A stretch of DNA of 64,000 nt, taken from contig NZ_QFBC01000001.1 in the NCBI RefSeq assembly GCF_003122325.1, positions 310,001 through 374,000 on the forward strand, read 5' to 3'. Each line of letters begins with the position of its first letter. The stretch's first letter is position 1. A program made the translations under genes and the position numbers. Shown here piece by piece: positions 53,127-62,669 of this stretch. The notes below the pieces were generated by a model. That model was not told the origin of the DNA, searched no databases, and was given only the letters and a program-made list of their open reading frames with translations. The DNA is from Rhizobium album. GTDB lineage: Bacteria; Pseudomonadota; Alphaproteobacteria; Rhizobiales; Rhizobiaceae.

Positions 53127-53299
53127 CTTCTCCCCAACGGGGAGAAGGTGGCGCAGAGCGCCGGGTGAGGGGGGCGCCGGCGCGGCAAGCACCTTTCGCT
53201 GCGGTTTTTGCGCCCGTCGCCTTCGCTCCGGCCGTTCCCGGCTTACGCCGCTCACCCCCTCATCTGCCCTGCGGGCATCTTCTCCCCGCCGGGGAGAAG
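53127..53299. repeat. RIME-like palindromic repeat between glcE and glcF
   Basis: Two hairpins of the same unit: CTTCTCCCC-AAC-GGGGAGAAG at 53127-53147 and CTTCTCCCC-GCC-GGGGAGAAG at 53279-53299, in inverted overall arrangement. GGGTGAGGGGG (from 53163) and its near complement CTCACCCCCTCATC (53251-53264) form the inner arms. This resembles the rhizobial intergenic mosaic elements, which occur in many copies in these genomes. Here it splits an operon. Confidence 0.75.
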
Positions 53300-53335
53300 A
53301 TGGCGTCCGCCGCCACCGGCGGGAGATCCTGATCG

Positions 53336-54691
53336 ATGCAAACCAACTTCACCCCCGCCCAACTGGCCGATCCGCATGTCGCCGAATCCGAAAAGATCCT
53401 GCGTAAATGCGTGCATTGCGGCTTCTGCACCGCCACCTGTCCCACCTATGTCACGCTGGGCGACGAACTCGACAGCCCGCGCGGCCGCATCTACCTGATC
53501 AAGGACATGCTGGAAAACGGCCGGGCGGCGGATGAGCAGGTGGTCAAGCATATCGATCGCTGCCTCTCCTGCCTTGCCTGCACCACCACCTGTCCTTCCG
53601 GGGTCGACTACATGCACCTGGTCGACCATGCCCGTGCCCACATCGAGAAGACCTACAAGCGCCCGCTGATGAACCGGCTGACGCGCGGCGTGCTCGCCAT
53701 GGTGCTGCCCTATCCGGGCCGGTTCCGCATGGCGTTGCAGCTTGCGCGCCTCGGCCGGCCGCTGGCGCCGTTGTTCGACAGGGTGACCAGCCTGAAACCC
53801 TTCGCGGCGATGCTGCGGCTGGCACCGAAATCCGTGCCGCCTGCCTCGGCTTCGGCGCAGCCGGCGGTCCATGCCGCCAATGTGGCCCCCAATCTGACCG
53901 CGCGCGGCCGGGTGGCGATCCTCACCGGCTGCGCCCAGCCGGTGCTCGATCCCGGCATCAACGAGGCGACCATCGCGCTGCTGACGCGCCTCGGTATCGA
54001 GGTCGTGGTGCCGCAGGGCGAAGGCTGCTGCGGTTCGCTGGTGCACCACATGGGCCGCGAGGAACAGGCGCTCGCCGCCGCCCGGCGCAATGTCGATGTC
54101 TGGATGCGCGAGGTGGAAACCGGCGGCCTGGATGCGGTGATCATCACCGCATCGGGCTGCGGCACGACGATCAAGGACTACGGCCACATGCTGCGGCTCG
54201 ATCCGGCCTATGCGGAGAAGGCGGCGCAAGTCTCGGCGCTGGCCAAGGACGTCACCGAATATCTCGCCACCCTCGACCTGCCGGCGCATATGCCGAAGGG
54301 CATCACCGTCGCATATCATTCCGCCTGCTCGATGCAGCACGGCCAGAAGATCACCTTGGCTCCGAAACAGCTTCTCAAGGCTGCCGGCTTCACCGTGCGC
54401 GATCCGGCGGAAGGCCATCTCTGCTGCGGCTCGGCCGGCACCTACAATATCATGCAGCCGGAAATTTCGGCGCAGCTGAAGGCACGCAAGGTGCGCAACA
54501 TCGAGGCCACCAAGCCCGATATCATCGCCACCGGCAATATCGGCTGCATCACCCAGATCGCCTCCGGCACCGGCATTCCCATCCTGCATACGGTCGAACT
54601 GCTCGACTGGGCTTATGGCGGCCCCCGGCCGGCGCAACTTTCGGCGGCGAAGTGGGCAAGTGCCGGGCAGCCGCTCGGCACCCCCGCATAG
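53336..54691 (+). CDS. glcF: Glycolate oxidase iron-sulfur subunit GlcF
   Basis: 451 residues. Two 4Fe-4S ferredoxin motifs near the start (CVHCGFCTATCPTY and CLSCLACTTTCPSG), then two CCG-type heterodisulfide reductase domains (EGCCGSLVHHMG and HLCCGSAGTYN). The subunit takes electrons from GlcDE to the quinone pool. A perfect hairpin ends transcription beyond the gene. Confidence 0.95.
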   Translation: MQTNFTPAQLADPHVAESEKILRKCVHCGFCTATCPTYVTLGDELDSPRGRIYLIKDMLENGRAADEQVVKHIDRCLSCLACTTTCPSGVDYMHLVDHARAHIEKTYKRPLMNRLTRGVLAMVLPYPGRFRMALQLARLGRPLAPLFDRVTSLKPFAAMLRLAPKSVPPASASAQPAVHAANVAPNLTARGRVAILTGCAQPVLDPGINEATIALLTRLGIEVVVPQGEGCCGSLVHHMGREEQALAAARRNVDVWMREVETGGLDAVIITASGCGTTIKDYGHMLRLDPAYAEKAAQVSALAKDVTEYLATLDLPAHMPKGITVAYHSACSMQHGQKITLAPKQLLKAAGFTVRDPAEGHLCCGSAGTYNIMQPEISAQLKARKVRNIEATKPDIIATGNIGCITQIASGTGIPILHTVELLDWAYGGPRPAQLSAAKWASAGQPLGTPA

Positions 54692-54756
54692 CCGAGCGAC
54701 GGTCTCGCGATATCACAGCGTGGCGAGCGCGTGCATGAAACGGATGCCGCAAAACG

Positions 54757-54783
54757 AAAGCGGGCGGCCGTGCCGCCCGCTTT
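54757..54783. terminator. Bidirectional terminator between glcF and the L,D-transpeptidase gene
   Basis: AAAGCGGGCGGC (54757-54768) pairs perfectly with GCCGCCCGCTTT (54772-54783) with a 3-nt loop and A/T ends. It lies between convergent genes. Confidence 0.8.
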
Positions 54784-54806
54784 GGGAAGATCGTGAAATG
54801 GCGGTA

Positions 54807-55499
54807 TCAGCCGCCGAACATGGTGCGCAGGACGTCGATGCCCCGATCCTCGAAGGCGACCTTGCCCTGGCGGTTGCCGGGGCCGACGACGATGACCTTG
54901 GTGCCGACGCCGGCGCGGTCGTAGAGATGCTCCACGTCCTTGTTCATCATGCGGATGCAACCGGACGACATGTTCTGGCCGATCGTCCACGGCTGGTTGG
55001 TGCCGTGGATGCGGAAGATCGTGTCGCGGCCGCCCTGATAGAGATACATGGCGCGGGCGCCGAGCGGATTGTCGACGCCGCCTTCCTGGAAGGCCGGGAT
55101 CTTGCGGCCCTTGCGGGCTTCGCGGGCGATCATTTCTTTTGGCGGCACCCAATCCGGCCATTCCGCCTTGCGGCCGATCTTGACGATGCCCGACCAGCCG
55201 AAGCCGTCGCGGCCGACGCCGACGCCGTAACGGGTCGCGCGGTTGTTGCCTTCGACATAATAGAGATACTTGTTGTTGGTATCGATGATGATGGTGCCGG
55301 CCTTCTCGTCGGTCACCAGCCGCACCTTCTTGCGCCGGTAGGCGGCGGATACCTGCTTGTTCTGCACGGCGATCTCGACGACGTCGGAGCGCTGCGCGAC
55401 GGCCGGAGCGGTGAGATTGAATGCTTGGGCGGGCGGCACGGCAATGATGCCGGCCATCGTGATCGTCACTGCCGCAAGCAGCTTCGAATATCTTGCCAT
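54807..55499 (-). CDS. L,D-transpeptidase (YkuD domain), first of two
   Basis: 230 residues from ATG 55499. A Sec signal (residues 1-25, ending PAQA) exports it to the periplasm. The YkuD core starts with AGTIIIDTNNKYLYYVE and has the active-site motif HGTNQP-x10-SSGCIRM with nucleophile C181. It cross-links peptidoglycan 3-3 or attaches proteins to it. 140 bp downstream of a paralogue in the same direction. Confidence 0.92.
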   Translation of the reverse strand: MARYSKLLAAVTITMAGIIAVPPAQAFNLTAPAVAQRSDVVEIAVQNKQVSAAYRRKKVRLVTDEKAGTIIIDTNNKYLYYVEGNNRATRYGVGVGRDGFGWSGIVKIGRKAEWPDWVPPKEMIAREARKGRKIPAFQEGGVDNPLGARAMYLYQGGRDTIFRIHGTNQPWTIGQNMSSGCIRMMNKDVEHLYDRAGVGTKVIVVGPGNRQGKVAFEDRGIDVLRTMFGG

Positions 55500-55639
55500 G
55501 TTCTTATCCCCTCGGTGATCAAATCCATACGGCACGCTACTTGAGTGGTCTTGCATGTTGCAAGACACGCGCCTGGCAATAAAGCATAAGTGAACGAATG
55601 GCCGGCGCTGTTCCCCAAGAAACAGGCCGGCCGTTGCCG

Positions 55640-56407
55640 TTACATCACGATGACGCGGGTTCCGACGTCCACCCGGTCGTAAAGATCGACGACATCCTCG
55701 TTGCGCATGCGGATGCAGCCGGAGGAAACGGCGTAACCGATCGTCCAGGGCGCATTGGTGCCGTGGATGCGGTAGAGCGTCGAGCCGAGATACATGGCGC
55801 GGGCACCGAGCGGGTTGGCCGAACCGCCTTCCATGGTGGCCGGCAGGTAGTGGCCCTTGGCGGCCTCGCGGTCGATCATTTCCTTCGGCGGCGTCCAGCT
55901 CGGCCATTCCGCCTTGCGGGTGATCTTGTGGGCGCCGGCCCATTCGAAGCCCGGCTTGCCGACGCCGACGCCGTAGCGCCGCGCCTGGCCGTTGCCGAGC
56001 ACGAGATAGAGGAAGCGGTTGTTGGTATCGATGACGATCGTGCCGGCCTTGTGGTCGCCGGGATATTCGACCATCTGCGGCAGGTACATCGGATCGAGCT
56101 TGCTCTTGATCGGTTTTTCGGCGCGCGTCACCGCCACCTGCTGCACATCCCGCTGCTGCAGGTCCTGTGTCTGGAACAGGCCGCGGCGGACGACGCGGCG
56201 CTGGTAGACCTGCGGCTGGGTGAGCACCCGGCGGGAGGAATAGACCCGCGGCTGCACGGCGCCGCCGAGCTGCATCAGCCAGGGCGCGCTGAGGTCGGCG
56301 CTGACGATGACCGGCGGCCGCTCGCGGTAGCGGCCGTCACGGGCTTCGGCAACGGTGGACAAGGCAAGCACGAGGCTTGCCGCCAAAAGAAAAGGTTTTT
56401 TCAACAT
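55640..56407 (-). CDS. L,D-transpeptidase (YkuD domain), second of two
   Basis: 255 residues. Signal peptide MLKKPFLLAASLVLALSTVA, a linker of about 90 residues rich in Arg and Gln, then the YkuD domain with HGTNAPWTIGYAVSSGCIRM and C231 as nucleophile. It shares most of the catalytic core with its neighbour, pointing to tandem duplication, but has a longer linker. Rhizobiales rely heavily on L,D-crosslinks for polar growth. Confidence 0.92.
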   Translation of the reverse strand: MLKKPFLLAASLVLALSTVAEARDGRYRERPPVIVSADLSAPWLMQLGGAVQPRVYSSRRVLTQPQVYQRRVVRRGLFQTQDLQQRDVQQVAVTRAEKPIKSKLDPMYLPQMVEYPGDHKAGTIVIDTNNRFLYLVLGNGQARRYGVGVGKPGFEWAGAHKITRKAEWPSWTPPKEMIDREAAKGHYLPATMEGGSANPLGARAMYLGSTLYRIHGTNAPWTIGYAVSSGCIRMRNEDVVDLYDRVDVGTRVIVM

Positions 56408-56619
56408 CGGGTGGACTCGCTACATTTCACCGGGTTTAACTGGGGCGCTCAGGGGCGTCTTGGCAGCGATCGTCGCACCGGGCCGCCAGCGAATGGTAAA
56501 CAACGGTTCATTCGAATGCGAAGGGTGCGATAAACCTTTCGTCAGGGTTACCGCCCGGTTCGCAAAGACGGTAAGCAAGTGGTAAAGCCGCCACGGCGGC
56601 CAGGGAAGAGCAGGCGAGA

Positions 56620-57249
56620 ATGACCGCAGAAGGCATCATCATCGGCAATGACGGCCGCCATACGTGCTCCTGGCACGGTGGTCTGGACGATTACCGGCGC
56701 TACCATGACGAGGAATGGGGCAGGCCGGTGACCGACGATATCAGGCTGTTCGAGAAGATCTGCCTGGAAGGGTTCCAATCCGGCCTCTCCTGGCTGACGA
56801 TCCTGCGCAAGCGAGACAATTTCCGCCGGGCCTTCGCCGGTTTCGATTTCGCCGTCGTCGCCGGTTTCGGCGAAGCGGAGATCGACCGCTGCCTTGCCGA
56901 TGCCGGCATCATCCGTCACCGCGGCAAGATCGTCTCGACGATCAACAATGCCCGGCGCGCGCTCGACCTGCAGGCGGAGTTCGGCTCGCTTGCCCGGTAT
57001 TTCTGGAGTTTCGAGCCGGGCGGAAGCGAGCGGCCCGGCATGGTGACGCGGGCGGTGGTGATGGCCAATCCGACGACGCCGACCTCCGTGCGCCTGTCGA
57101 AGGACCTGAAAAAGCGCGGCTGGACGTTTGTCGGCCCCACCACCATCTATGCCTTCATGCAGGCCATGGGTATGGTAAACGACCATGTCGAGGGTTGTTA
57201 TTGTCGGGCCGAGGTTGAGGCGATGCGCGAGGTGCTGGAGCGGCCATGA
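56620..57249 (+). CDS. tag: DNA-3-methyladenine glycosylase I
   Basis: 209 residues. TCSWHGGLDDYRRYHDEEWGRPV is the Tag signature with the zinc-binding Cys and His, and the second zinc pair is in NDHVEGCYCR. The DNA-binding helices and Glu38-like base-specific residue in LFEKICLEGFQSGLSWLTIL fit. It removes 3-methyladenine. The next gene starts in its last codons (ATGA). Confidence 0.95.
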   Translation: MTAEGIIIGNDGRHTCSWHGGLDDYRRYHDEEWGRPVTDDIRLFEKICLEGFQSGLSWLTILRKRDNFRRAFAGFDFAVVAGFGEAEIDRCLADAGIIRHRGKIVSTINNARRALDLQAEFGSLARYFWSFEPGGSERPGMVTRAVVMANPTTPTSVRLSKDLKKRGWTFVGPTTIYAFMQAMGMVNDHVEGCYCRAEVEAMREVLERP

Positions 57250-57686
57250 AGAGATTTCCGGGTTCGGCGTGGCTTGCCGCCGTTTTGTTTCTTCTCTTCG
57301 GCATGATCGGCCCGGCTCTGGCCGATCCGCCTCACCCCAATCTCTACAAGGGCGAAAAGCTGGTGCCCATCGAGCCGCCCGTCGGCAAGCCGCTGGAACT
57401 CAGCGGCTGGACCCGTGATGGCCGCAGCCACGTCTATTCGCTGCACGTCAAGCGCGGCCAGACGGTGGGGATCAATTTCTGGACGCCGAGCCGGTTCACC
57501 TATCTGGTAATGTTCGACGTCTCCAGGCCCGACGACGAGGCGTTTTATTCCAGCGACGAGGACGGCAACATCAAGAGCCTGCCGGTTGCCAATAATACCA
57601 CCTGGCTGATCCGGCCCTATTATTCGCGCGTTTCGCCGCGCCGCGGCCTCGGTGCGCCCTACAAGGTGGTCATCGGTATCAAATAA
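57246..57686 (+). CDS. Small exported protein of unknown function, coupled to tag
   Basis: 146 residues. Signal peptide (SAWLAAVLFLLFGMIGPALA) cut near residue 26; the mature part is a beta-rich domain of about 115 residues with GRSHVYSLHVKRGQTVGINFWTPSRFTYLVMFD, a pattern seen in pre-peptidase/bacterial C-terminal-like domains. The start overlaps the tag stop. Periplasmic, function unknown. Confidence 0.75.
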   Translation: MKRFPGSAWLAAVLFLLFGMIGPALADPPHPNLYKGEKLVPIEPPVGKPLELSGWTRDGRSHVYSLHVKRGQTVGINFWTPSRFTYLVMFDVSRPDDEAFYSSDEDGNIKSLPVANNTTWLIRPYYSRVSPRRGLGAPYKVVIGIK

Positions 57687-57687
57687 A

Positions 57688-57731
57688 GCAATTCCAGTAA
57701 AAGTGCGCAGCGGTTTTGCGTCCGGAATTGC
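57688..57731. repeat. Palindromic intergenic repeat with GCAATTCC/GGAATTGC ends
   Basis: GCAATTCC (57688-57695) and GGAATTGC (57724-57731) frame a GTGCGCAGCGGTTTTGCGTCC core. This sequence class is familiar as a highly repeated short palindrome in Rhizobiaceae intergenic DNA. Between convergent genes it could also act as a terminator. Confidence 0.6.
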
Positions 57732-57741
57732 GTGAAACGCT

Positions 57742-58446
57742 CTATCCGATCGTCTCGATGATCGAGTGCAACTCGCCGAGATGGGCGATCTGCCGGAAGC
57801 GCGGCGCCTCCACCGGCGGTTCGACATGTTCGAGCACCCAGGTCAGCTCGTGCGGCACGAAGATGCCGTAGCTGCCGGCGGCGATTGCCGGCACGATGTC
57901 GGATTTCAGCGAATTGCCGACCATCATCGCCCGCTCCGGCCCGTCGGCGAGCTTGGAGAAGATACGGCGATAGGTGACCGCCGTCTTGTCGCTGACGATC
58001 TCCACCGCATCGAAATAATCGCCGAGGCCGGATTGGGCGAGCTTGCGCTCCTGGTCGAAAAGATCGCCCTTGGTGATCATCACCAGGAAGTAGCGGCCGG
58101 CCAAAGCCTCCAGCGTCTCGTGCACATGCGGCAGGGATTCGACGGGATGGCGCAGCAGGTCGCGACCGATGTCGAGGATCTGGGCGATGACGCCGGCCGG
58201 CACGCGCCCCTCGGTCACCTCGACCGCCGTCTCCACCATCGACAGGGTAAACCCCTTGATGCCGAAGCCGTAATGGCTGAGGTTGCGTTTTTCCGCATCC
58301 AGCAGCCGCGCCGAAATATGCGTCTCATCGGCGAAATCAGCAAGCAGGCTGGCGAAATGCCGCTCCGTCAGGCGGTAGAACTGCTCGTTCTGCCACAGGG
58401 TGTCGTCTGCATCGAAGCCGATGGCGGTCACTTGCCGGGTGCTCAT
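57742..58446 (-). CDS. HAD-superfamily hydrolase
   Basis: 234 residues from ATG 58446. Motif I GFDADDTLWQNE holds the nucleophile and acid Asp; motif II near VMITKGD, motif III K and IV GNSLKSDIVPAIAAG are in order. The short cap (about 15-80) is helical, as in phosphoglycolate-type and epoxide-related HADs. The substrate is not determined. Confidence 0.88.
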   Translation of the reverse strand: MSTRQVTAIGFDADDTLWQNEQFYRLTERHFASLLADFADETHISARLLDAEKRNLSHYGFGIKGFTLSMVETAVEVTEGRVPAGVIAQILDIGRDLLRHPVESLPHVHETLEALAGRYFLVMITKGDLFDQERKLAQSGLGDYFDAVEIVSDKTAVTYRRIFSKLADGPERAMMVGNSLKSDIVPAIAAGSYGIFVPHELTWVLEHVEPPVEAPRFRQIAHLGELHSIIETIG

Positions 58447-58611
58447 TGGGTCTTCCTCCATGGCGGCTGCCGCGCCTCGCATCCCATAGCACATCTTGCC
58501 GGCATGTGCAGGGGACTTGCGAATAAGGCATGCAAAAACAAAAGCCTACGAAAAGGCACAGCAGTTTTACCCCGTCTGGTCATATGAGAAAACCGTGACC
58601 GAAAGGTGGCC

Positions 58612-59370
58612 TCAGCGCCGCACGGCGACCACCGTGTGCACCACCTGGTAATCGGCGCTTTCTTCCCCGACCGGAATGACCGGCCACGTCCATGTATCGT
58701 CGGCGGGCGGCATGCCGGCCCCATGCATCAGGTCGACGCTGTCATGCTGCTTGCCGTTGATGTCGATGACATCGAGGCGGATGTCGGTGAGGAGGCATGT
58801 CCGGCATCCGAGCGTCGCCAGGCCGTCGAGATGGCCGGCGATCAGCCGCGGCACCGTATCCTCCGGCATGCCGCTTTCGCCGGCCTCCATCCTGCGGCGC
58901 GCGCCGATGCCGATCTGCGACAGCAGGTTGGCGGAAACGACGAGATCGAGATAGGGCACGCCGCGCAGGAAGCCGAGCGCATCCGGGTTGCTGCCGGCGG
59001 CTAGATCGTCCCAGCCGGAAAGATCACGCTCGATCAGCCGCACGTTGCGGTATCGCCGCCGCATCAGCCTGAGCCGTACCGAGGCGAGATGCACCAGATC
59101 GACCAGCACCACCGTATCGAAGCTGCGGCAGAGATCGTCGATCGGTACGTCGCGCAACAGGCCGGAGCCGAGCACGACGGCGGTCCGCCGCTGGCGCAGA
59201 TCGGCGATCGCCGCGCGGATTGCCGCCTTGCTGTTGTCCTCGTGCCCGGCCCAGTCCCGCGCGCAACGATTGGCCCGCGACCAGAGGCTGACCGAATAGC
59301 GGACGAAGCGCCGGAAGGGTTTGGCGGTGAGGGGACGGGTGGCGAGGTAATTGAGGGCTTCGAGGATCAT
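58612..59370 (-). CDS. Rossmann-fold protein, possible SAM-dependent methyltransferase-like
   Basis: 252 residues. The stretch TAVVLGSGLLRDVPIDDLCRSFDTVVLVDLVHLASVRLR resembles motifs I-II of class I methyltransferases, with the GSG loop and acidic end of strand 2. YLDLVVSANLLSQIG corresponds to motif IV. No specific target signature is evident. Upstream, the relBE-like module is transcribed in the same direction, 3 bp before. Confidence 0.6.
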   Translation of the reverse strand: MILEALNYLATRPLTAKPFRRFVRYSVSLWSRANRCARDWAGHEDNSKAAIRAAIADLRQRRTAVVLGSGLLRDVPIDDLCRSFDTVVLVDLVHLASVRLRLMRRRYRNVRLIERDLSGWDDLAAGSNPDALGFLRGVPYLDLVVSANLLSQIGIGARRRMEAGESGMPEDTVPRLIAGHLDGLATLGCRTCLLTDIRLDVIDINGKQHDSVDLMHGAGMPPADDTWTWPVIPVGEESADYQVVHTVVAVRR

Positions 59371-59373
59371 GAA

Positions 59374-59643
59374 TTATCGGTAGATTTCGCGGCGATGGCC
59401 GATCTCAACGACCAGCACTACCAGTTTTTGATCCTGGATGTCGCAGATGATGCGGTAGTCGCCGACGCGATAGCGCCAGAGGTGGTTGAATTTCTGCCCC
59501 TCGAGCGCGCGACCGAGTTGACGCGGATTGTCGATGGGCTTGATTCTTGTGTGGAGAAAATCTCGAATGCGGGCTGCTTCCGTCTTTCCGATCTTCTGCA
59601 GATTTTTTATGGCCTTGTCGTCGAAATCAATCGTCCAGGCCAA
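59374..59643 (-). CDS. RelE/ParE-family toxin
   Basis: 89 residues. [28 protein letters not shown] and LWRYRVGDYRIICDIQDQKLVVLVVEIGHRREIYR match the RelE fold, with the usual R-Y-R residues and ending R-x-x-Y. It starts 17 bp inside the antitoxin gene. RelE members cleave ribosome-bound mRNA, ParE members poison gyrase; this cannot be settled here. Confidence 0.9.
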   Translation of the reverse strand: MAWTIDFDDKAIKNLQKIGKTEAARIRDFLHTRIKPIDNPRQLGRALEGQKFNHLWRYRVGDYRIICDIQDQKLVVLVVEIGHRREIYR

Positions 59644-59860
59644 GTTCGCGCTCCATGTCTTGCCACGAGTAGGTACGGCTTTCGCCGCGCTCGCGCGCTT
59701 CGAGCACTTTTTCCGCCTTTTTCAGAAAGTAGGCGTCTTCAAGCCGTTCTTCGATGAGTTCGAGAAGGTAGGAATTCGGTTCCGTGCCCGCCTCTGCTGC
59801 GTACTGGAGCACCAAACGATGCATTTCTTCCGGCATTTCGATGGTGACGCGCTTGTTCAT
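59627..59860 (-). CDS. RelB/ParD-like ribbon-helix-helix antitoxin
   Basis: 77 residues. An RHH start ([40 protein letters not shown]) with a toxin-binding C-terminal tail ending in [14 protein letters not shown] 59860 is the only good start. The overlap with the toxin gene gives antitoxin-first order. It is divergent from hisS. Confidence 0.88.
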   Translation of the reverse strand: MNKRVTIEMPEEMHRLVLQYAAEAGTEPNSYLLELIEERLEDAYFLKKAEKVLEARERGESRTYSWQDMERELGLDD

Positions 59861-59987
59861 GGTCGGGCCTCTTCGTCTGGCTGCCAATATAACATCCGCA
59901 CGCCCTGCCTGCCAGCCTTCGCCCTTGCCGCCCAAGCCCCGATCCTCTAAGAAATCGCCACAAATTGACGATGGACGGACCCGCATC

Positions 59988-61511
59988 ATGAATGACAAGT
60001 CGAAGAAACCGCAAAAGCTGAAAGCCCGTCTGCCCCGGGGTTTCGTCGACCGTTCCGCCGCCGATATCCGCGCCGTCAACGAGATGACCGCCAAGATCCG
60101 CGAGGTCTACGAACGGTATGGCTTCGATCCGGTCGAAACGCCTCTCTTCGAATACACCGATGCACTCGGAAAATTCCTGCCCGACAGCGACCGTCCGAAC
60201 GAAGGCGTCTTCTCGCTGCAGGATGACGACGAGCAGTGGATGAGCCTGCGTTACGACCTGACGGCGCCGCTCGCCCGGCATGTCGCCGAAAATTTCAACG
60301 AGATCCAGCTGCCTTACCGCACTTATCGCGCCGGTTATGTCTTCCGCAACGAAAAGCCGGGTCCGGGCCGTTTCCGCCAGTTCATGCAGTTCGACGCCGA
60401 CAGCGTCGGTGCGCCCGGCGTGCAGTCGGATGCGGAAATGTGCATGATGATGGCCGATACGATGGAAGCGCTCGGCATAAAGCGCGGCGACTACGTCATC
60501 CGCGTCAACAACCGCAAGGTGCTCGACGGCGTCCTGGAGGCGATCGGCCTTGGCGGCGAGGACAAGGCTGCCCAACGGCTCAACGTGCTGCGCGCCATCG
60601 ACAAGCTCGACAAGTTCGGTCCGGAAGGCGTGACGCTGCTGCTCGGCCCGGGCCGCAAGGACGAATCCGGCGACTTCACCAAGGGCGCCGGCCTCGATGC
60701 CGAGCAGATCCGCAAGGTGCTGTTCTTCGTCGGCATCAGGGACTATGCGCAGAGTGCCGCCGAACTGGCCGAACTCGTCGCCGGCACGTCCAAGGGTGGC
60801 GAAGGCGTCGAGGAACTGAACCTCATCGGAGGCCTGGTGACGAGCGCCGGTTACGGCCCCGACCGCATCAAGATCGATCCCTCCGTCGTGCGCGGCCTCG
60901 AATACTACACCGGCCCGGTCTACGAGGCCGAACTGCTGTTCGACGTCACCAACGAGAAGGGCGAAAAGGTCGTCTTCGGTTCCGTCGGCGGCGGCGGGCG
61001 GTATGACGGCCTCGTGTCGCGCTTCATGGGCCAGCCGGTGCCGGCAACGGGTTTTTCCATCGGCGTCTCGCGGCTGATGACGGCGCTGAAGAACCTCGGC
61101 AAGCTCGGGCAGGACGATGTGATCGCCCCGGTCCTCGTCACCGTCATGGATGGCGATGTCGAGAGCATGGGCCGCTACCAGCGTTTCACGCAGGCGTTGC
61201 GTGCCGCCGGTGTCCGCGCCGAGATGTACCAGGGCAACTGGAAGAAATTCGGCAACCAGCTGAAATATGCCGACCGCCGCGGTTCGCCCATTGCCATCAT
61301 CCAGGGCGGCGACGAGCGCGCCGAGGGCGTGGTTCAGATCAAGGACCTGATCGAAGGCAAGCGCCTCTCCGGCGAAATCGAGGACAATGCCGCCTGGCGC
61401 GAGGCCCGTGTGGCGCAGGAAACGGTGCCGGAAGCGGATCTGGTCGCCAAGGTTCTGGAGATTCTGGCGGCCCAGGCCGAGGACCGGCTGCAGGCGGTCC
61501 GCAATGCTTGA
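59988..61511 (+). CDS. hisS: Histidyl-tRNA synthetase
   Basis: 507 residues from ATG 59988. Class II motifs: motif 2 ([32 protein letters not shown]) and motif 3 ([12 protein letters not shown]), with the HisA-like RGLEYYTG stretch of HisRS. The Rhizobiales HisRS is of the type without extra insert and pairs with an unusual tRNA-His. Stop codon lies 42 bp before hisZ. Confidence 0.95.
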   Translation: MNDKSKKPQKLKARLPRGFVDRSAADIRAVNEMTAKIREVYERYGFDPVETPLFEYTDALGKFLPDSDRPNEGVFSLQDDDEQWMSLRYDLTAPLARHVAENFNEIQLPYRTYRAGYVFRNEKPGPGRFRQFMQFDADSVGAPGVQSDAEMCMMMADTMEALGIKRGDYVIRVNNRKVLDGVLEAIGLGGEDKAAQRLNVLRAIDKLDKFGPEGVTLLLGPGRKDESGDFTKGAGLDAEQIRKVLFFVGIRDYAQSAAELAELVAGTSKGGEGVEELNLIGGLVTSAGYGPDRIKIDPSVVRGLEYYTGPVYEAELLFDVTNEKGEKVVFGSVGGGGRYDGLVSRFMGQPVPATGFSIGVSRLMTALKNLGKLGQDDVIAPVLVTVMDGDVESMGRYQRFTQALRAAGVRAEMYQGNWKKFGNQLKYADRRGSPIAIIQGGDERAEGVVQIKDLIEGKRLSGEIEDNAAWREARVAQETVPEADLVAKVLEILAAQAEDRLQAVRNA

Positions 61512-61553
61512 GGTCGCGCCGAGGTTGGCCGGCAGCGCAGGAGGAGAAACCCG

Positions 61554-62669
61554 ATGCCGCTGATCAACATGCCGGATTTCGCGGCAAAACTGCTCGACGA
61601 TTTTGCCGCCCGCGGCGCGCTGCGCATCGATACGCCGGTCATCCAGCCGGCCGCCCCCTTTCTCGACATGGCGGGCGAGGATCTGCGCCGCCGCATCTTC
61701 CTCACCGAAAGCGAAACCGGCGAAAGCCTGTGCCTCAGGCCGGAATTCACCATTCCCGTCTGCCTTCGCCATATCGAAAGCGCCACCGGCACGCCGCGGC
61801 GCTATTGTTACCTCGGTGAAGTCTTCCGCCAGCGGCGTGACGGCGAGAACGAATTCTATCAGGCGGGCATCGAGGACCTCGGCGAAACCGCCATCGCCGC
61901 TGCCGATGCGCGCGCCGTCAACGATGCCGTGCAGATCATCGCCGGCTTGCTGCCCGGCCGGCCGCTGGCCGTGACGCTCGGCGACCAGGCGGTGTTTGAG
62001 GCGGTGGTGCGTGCGCTCGGCCTTCCCGGCGGCTGGCAGAAGCGCCTGATCCAGGCCTTCGGCAACACGGCGCAGATCGAACAGATCCTGCTGCGGCTTG
62101 CCTCGCCGCAGCCGGTCACCGGCTTTGCCCCTGATCTCGCCACCCTGCTGGGCGGCGACGAGGCGGCGCTGATCGAGCATATCGACCGCACCATGCAGGA
62201 AACGGGCTATTCCACCAATGCCAGCCGCTCGCCGCGCGAAATCGCCACCCGGCTGAAGGAAAAGCTGTCGCTTGCCGAAACAAGGCTGGATGGCACCGCG
62301 CTCTTGCTGTTGTGCGAATTCCTGTCGCTGGAACTGCCGCTCGGCGAGGCCTCGGCAGCGCTTGCCGGTTTTGCCGACGCGGCAGGCCTTTCGCTGAAAG
62401 GTGCATTGGCCGGCTTCGAGGAGCGGGTGGCGGCGCTGGCCGATCTCGGCATCGACCTGTCGCGCATCACCTACCGCGCCGCCTTCGGCCGGCCGCTCGA
62501 TTATTACACCGGCCTGGTCTTCGAAGTGACGCGGGCGGGGGACGGCGCGGTGCTCGCCGGCGGCGGCCGTTTCGACCGGCTGCTGACGCTGCTCGGCGCC
62601 CGCGAGGACATCCCGGCGGTCGGCTTCTCCTTGTGGCTCGACCGCATCGAACAAGCGAGGGCGCGCTGA
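61554..62669 (+). CDS. hisZ: ATP phosphoribosyltransferase regulatory subunit
   Basis: 371 residues. HisRS-like core without tRNA-binding domain: [51 protein letters not shown] and [12 protein letters not shown]. HisZ forms a hetero-octamer with short-form HisG, conferring histidine feedback inhibition and full activity. The stop overlaps the hisG start (TGATG). Confidence 0.94.
   Translation: MPLINMPDFAAKLLDDFAARGALRIDTPVIQPAAPFLDMAGEDLRRRIFLTESETGESLCLRPEFTIPVCLRHIESATGTPRRYCYLGEVFRQRRDGENEFYQAGIEDLGETAIAAADARAVNDAVQIIAGLLPGRPLAVTLGDQAVFEAVVRALGLPGGWQKRLIQAFGNTAQIEQILLRLASPQPVTGFAPDLATLLGGDEAALIEHIDRTMQETGYSTNASRSPREIATRLKEKLSLAETRLDGTALLLLCEFLSLELPLGEASAALAGFADAAGLSLKGALAGFEERVAALADLGIDLSRITYRAAFGRPLDYYTGLVFEVTRAGDGAVLAGGGRFDRLLTLLGAREDIPAVGFSLWLDRIEQARAR

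Noticed and set aside
57688-57731. Insertion-sequence terminal repeat
   Set aside because: The element is 44 bp, has no transposase and lacks target duplication; it fits a small rhizobial palindromic repeat.
59739-62654. 971-residue open frame on the minus strand across hisS and hisZ
   Set aside because: It is opposite two well-recognised genes, has no domain, and its His/Arg/Ala-rich text is typical of antisense frames in GC-rich DNA.
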